NCBI RefSeq assembly: GCF_030730205.1
Contig: NZ_JANQVQ010000084.1
Span: 1 to 56,661, forward strand
Origin: Paraglaciecola sp.
GTDB lineage: Bacteria > Pseudomonadota > Gammaproteobacteria > Enterobacterales > Alteromonadaceae
Direction of reading: 5' to 3'
DNA: 56,661 nucleotides
The notes under the pieces are model-generated. The model ran no database searches, had not been told where the DNA came from, and saw nothing but the letters and a program-made list of their open reading frames with translations. The position numbers were made by a program, and so were the translations under genes. Below, in pieces: positions 55,240 to 56,661 of the stretch. Numbering within the stretch: position 1 is the first letter of the stretch; each line of letters starts with the position of its first letter.

Positions 55240-55524
55240 TTACTTCCCGTAGGTGCACAAATAAGCGGTATCTCGTGTTACCTTTACTTGAAACTTAACA
55301 TTAGCTTCAACGGTAAATACCTCATTATTACTAAAAGTTTGCCAATCAGAAGCACCAGGTAATAATACCGTTAATGCGCCGCTAACTACTGTCATGGTTT
55401 CAAACTGACTCGTGCCAAACTCATATTCACCCGGCGCCATTACACCTACGGTAGCCGGCAAGGTAGCCGTTTGAAAGGCCATCGATGTTACTTTTCCATC
55501 AAAATATTCGTTTACTTTAAACAT
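55240..55524 (-). CDS. ppnP: Pyrimidine/purine nucleoside phosphorylase PpnP
   Basis: This 94-residue cupin (formerly DUF1255, YaiE) phosphorolyses a range of nucleosides. The family segments are [47 protein letters not shown] and [13 protein letters not shown]-like residues at the C-terminus. The cupin-fold length matches E. coli PpnP exactly (94). The downstream unknown gene begins 2 bp after its stop on the same strand. Confidence 0.94.
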   Translation of the reverse strand: MFKVNEYFDGKVTSMAFQTATLPATVGVMAPGEYEFGTSQFETMTVVSGALTVLLPGASDWQTFSNNEVFTVEANVKFQVKVTRDTAYLCTYGK

Positions 55525-55629
55525 TTTTTATTCCTATATAGAGAACGCTAATTTACTGTCTAATTTAACAGATTTACAATACTAACAAGGCAACTATTTA
55601 GCCTAAATTAGATGACAATTGACTAGTTA

Positions 55630-55887
55630 CTAATTTTTAGTCTCATCTTTTTTCGGTTCACCATTTTCATCTTGTTGTTTTTTAGCTTCCTCTTTGCGTT
55701 GTACTATAGCTTCTATGGTTTGTTGAGCCTTGGGATCAGGTAGAAACATTTGGGTAAATATACCAAACGCTAGCGCTATACCTTTTCTTTCTCGGGCTAA
55801 AGTCACTAATTTTAAACACAGCCAAATAAAAATAAAAATAATTATCCAAGGCTTTAGCTCGGCATAAATCGCGATTAAATCACTCAT
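55630..55887 (-). CDS. Small single-span membrane protein of unknown function
   Basis: The 85-residue protein has one transmembrane helix (about 12-30, PWIIIFIFIWLCLKLVTL), a short central region with GIFTQMFLPDPKAQQTIEAI, and a highly charged Lys/Glu-rich C-terminal tail. I do not recognise the family. GAGAATG precedes the ATG. The tail is low complexity and probably cytoplasmic or periplasmic coil. The neighbours give no clear functional clue. Confidence 0.6.
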   Translation of the reverse strand: MSDLIAIYAELKPWIIIFIFIWLCLKLVTLARERKGIALAFGIFTQMFLPDPKAQQTIEAIVQRKEEAKKQQDENGEPKKDETKN

Positions 55888-55950
55888 AGTTACATTCTCA
55901 AATTTGCTTTATTAATGCAGGTATAAAATCCCTGCGGTAATCTTGGTTAC

Positions 55951-56412
55951 TTAAGCAAAAATTGAATTGGGGAGGATATCTAAAGGCTCATACTGCTGAT
56001 TGAATGGTTTTATGAGGCTTTGTCGCTTGATCTTATGCCACACTTGTTGTTGGTGTGACATGTAAACCTGAACACCATGTTGATAGTTTTTAAGCAGGGG
56101 AGGTGCAAAAGCGTCGCCTGCTAGACGGATAAAAAATGGTAGTAATATGACTGAGTCATTGTGGGTTTGATTATGAGTAACAGGATCGAGTGATCCTATT
56201 TGCTTGACTGAGGTACAAAGCTTTATTTTCTTGTAGTCCAATTGCATTGCTGCAAAACGCTCAACGGTAAGCGGCTGAGAATTGTTGACACTTTCTAAGC
56301 TTGGAGCGATTGAATCAGAATGGGGCACATTGGGCGATACGAGGAGCACGGAAAATACTAAACACAAGGCGCTTAAAAAAAGCATCGCCGAGGTTTTATT
56401 ATTAATGTTCAT
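55951..56412 (-). CDS. Hypothetical exported or membrane-anchored protein
   Basis: The 153-residue protein has an N-terminal hydrophobic segment (MLFLSALCLVFSVLLVS, about 10-26) that may be a signal peptide or anchor, followed by a polar region with VERFAAMQLDYKKIKLCTSVKQIGS and IRLAGDAFAPPLLKNYQHG. I recognise no domain. It stands 100 bp before the divergent dienelactone-hydrolase gene. A second cysteine at about residue 66 has no obvious partner motif. Confidence 0.55.
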   Translation of the reverse strand: MNINNKTSAMLFLSALCLVFSVLLVSPNVPHSDSIAPSLESVNNSQPLTVERFAAMQLDYKKIKLCTSVKQIGSLDPVTHNQTHNDSVILLPFFIRLAGDAFAPPLLKNYQHGVQVYMSHQQQVWHKIKRQSLIKPFNQQYEPLDILPNSIFA

Positions 56413-56517
56413 CGTGTTTTATGCGCCATTGTTAAACACCTTATTTACTTTATGATGGTGACCTTATTCAGTAAACCAAGTTAAATTATTCGCATAGCAA
56501 GCTTAGAGAACATAATT

Positions 56518-56661
56518 ATGATCATTCAACACCATCAGCAAGATATAAACACAGCCACTGGCACTATGCACATTAAGGTTTATCGTCCCGTGCAAGCTGG
56601 CACTTACAATGCCATTATTTTTTATTCTGAAATTTTTCAGCTAACCGCTCCTATTGCACGC
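56518..56661 (+). CDS. Dienelactone hydrolase family protein, N-terminal part
   Basis: The gene runs off the right edge; 48 codons are present. The sequence MIIQHHQQDINTATGTMHIKVYRPV and AIIFYSEIFQLTAPIAR match the start of dienelactone-hydrolase-type alpha/beta hydrolases, where the EIF segment precedes the substrate pocket. The nucleophile region is outside the window. The ATG at 56518 is the first in frame. Function beyond the family cannot be told. Confidence 0.78.
   Translation, partial: MIIQHHQQDINTATGTMHIKVYRPVQAGTYNAIIFYSEIFQLTAPIAR

Noticed and set aside
1-56661. CRISPR array, prophage, insertion sequence or biosynthetic cluster
   Set aside because: I saw no regularly spaced repeats, integrase, transposase, phage structural gene or NRPS/PKS-like gene in the window.

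Overview
The window is about 56.7 kb of moderately AT-rich, densely coding chromosome from a gammaproteobacterium. Gene content (purF-cvpA-dedD-folC-accD-truA, GlrK/QseG/GlrR, aroF-tyrA, rpsP-rimM-trmD-rplS, ftsH-rlmE-yhbY, leuS-lptE-holA-nadD-rsfS-rlmH-mrdA-rodA-mltB-rlpA-dacA-ybeD-lipB-lipA) and protein similarity from memory point to Alteromonadales, most likely an Alteromonadaceae member such as Glaciecola or Paraglaciecola. That placement is inference; there is no rRNA here. Most of the window is core housekeeping DNA. I see no prophage, insertion sequence or CRISPR array.

Layout. 1-2.1 kb: the 5' part of miaE, an antitoxin-like HTH gene behind a decayed RelE-type toxin, and a Yip1-family membrane protein. 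2.2-8.0 kb (minus): purF, cvpA, dedD, folC, accD, truA. 8.1-11.8 kb (minus): the sigma-54 activator/histidine kinase system glrK-qseG-glrR, preceded by a small secreted EF-hand protein. 12.3-16.6 kb: a TerB-like protein, a GNAT acetyltransferase, a CrsR/CrsA (HsbR/HsbA-like) partner-switching pair, and a divergent yciH plus a dual-receiver protein whose first receiver lacks its phospho-acceptor. 16.7-25.4 kb: a chemoreceptor, tyrA-aroF, a DnaJ-related protein, a hexapeptide acetyltransferase, an FAD oxidoreductase and fdxA. 25.4-34.0 kb (minus): rplS-trmD-rimM-rpsP, tRNA-Leu(GAG)-secG-tpiA-glmM-folP, ftsH and rlmE. 34.1-37.5 kb: yhbY, a SlyD-like prolyl isomerase and a Lon-related protease. 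37.8-51.9 kb (plus): a long run from leuS to lipA covering LPS assembly, DNA polymerase III delta, NAD synthesis, ribosome maturation, rod-shape peptidoglycan synthesis and lipoate synthesis. 52-56.7 kb: a secreted cyclophilin, a 93-residue unknown, a DEAD-box helicase, ppnP, several unknowns and the start of a dienelactone hydrolase gene.

The most interesting parts are regulatory. The EF-hand gene, a terminator and a hairpin touching the glrK ribosome binding site lie in series. The CrsR/CrsA switch sits beside a pseudo-receiver/receiver protein and an eIF1-like protein. The RelE-type toxin is broken while its antitoxin is intact. A 12-bp direct repeat lies in the fdxA/FAD-oxidoreductase divergent promoter region. 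I found no clear wholly new multi-gene system. Start codons were revised where ribosome binding sites or stop/start overlaps decided them; these are noted per gene.
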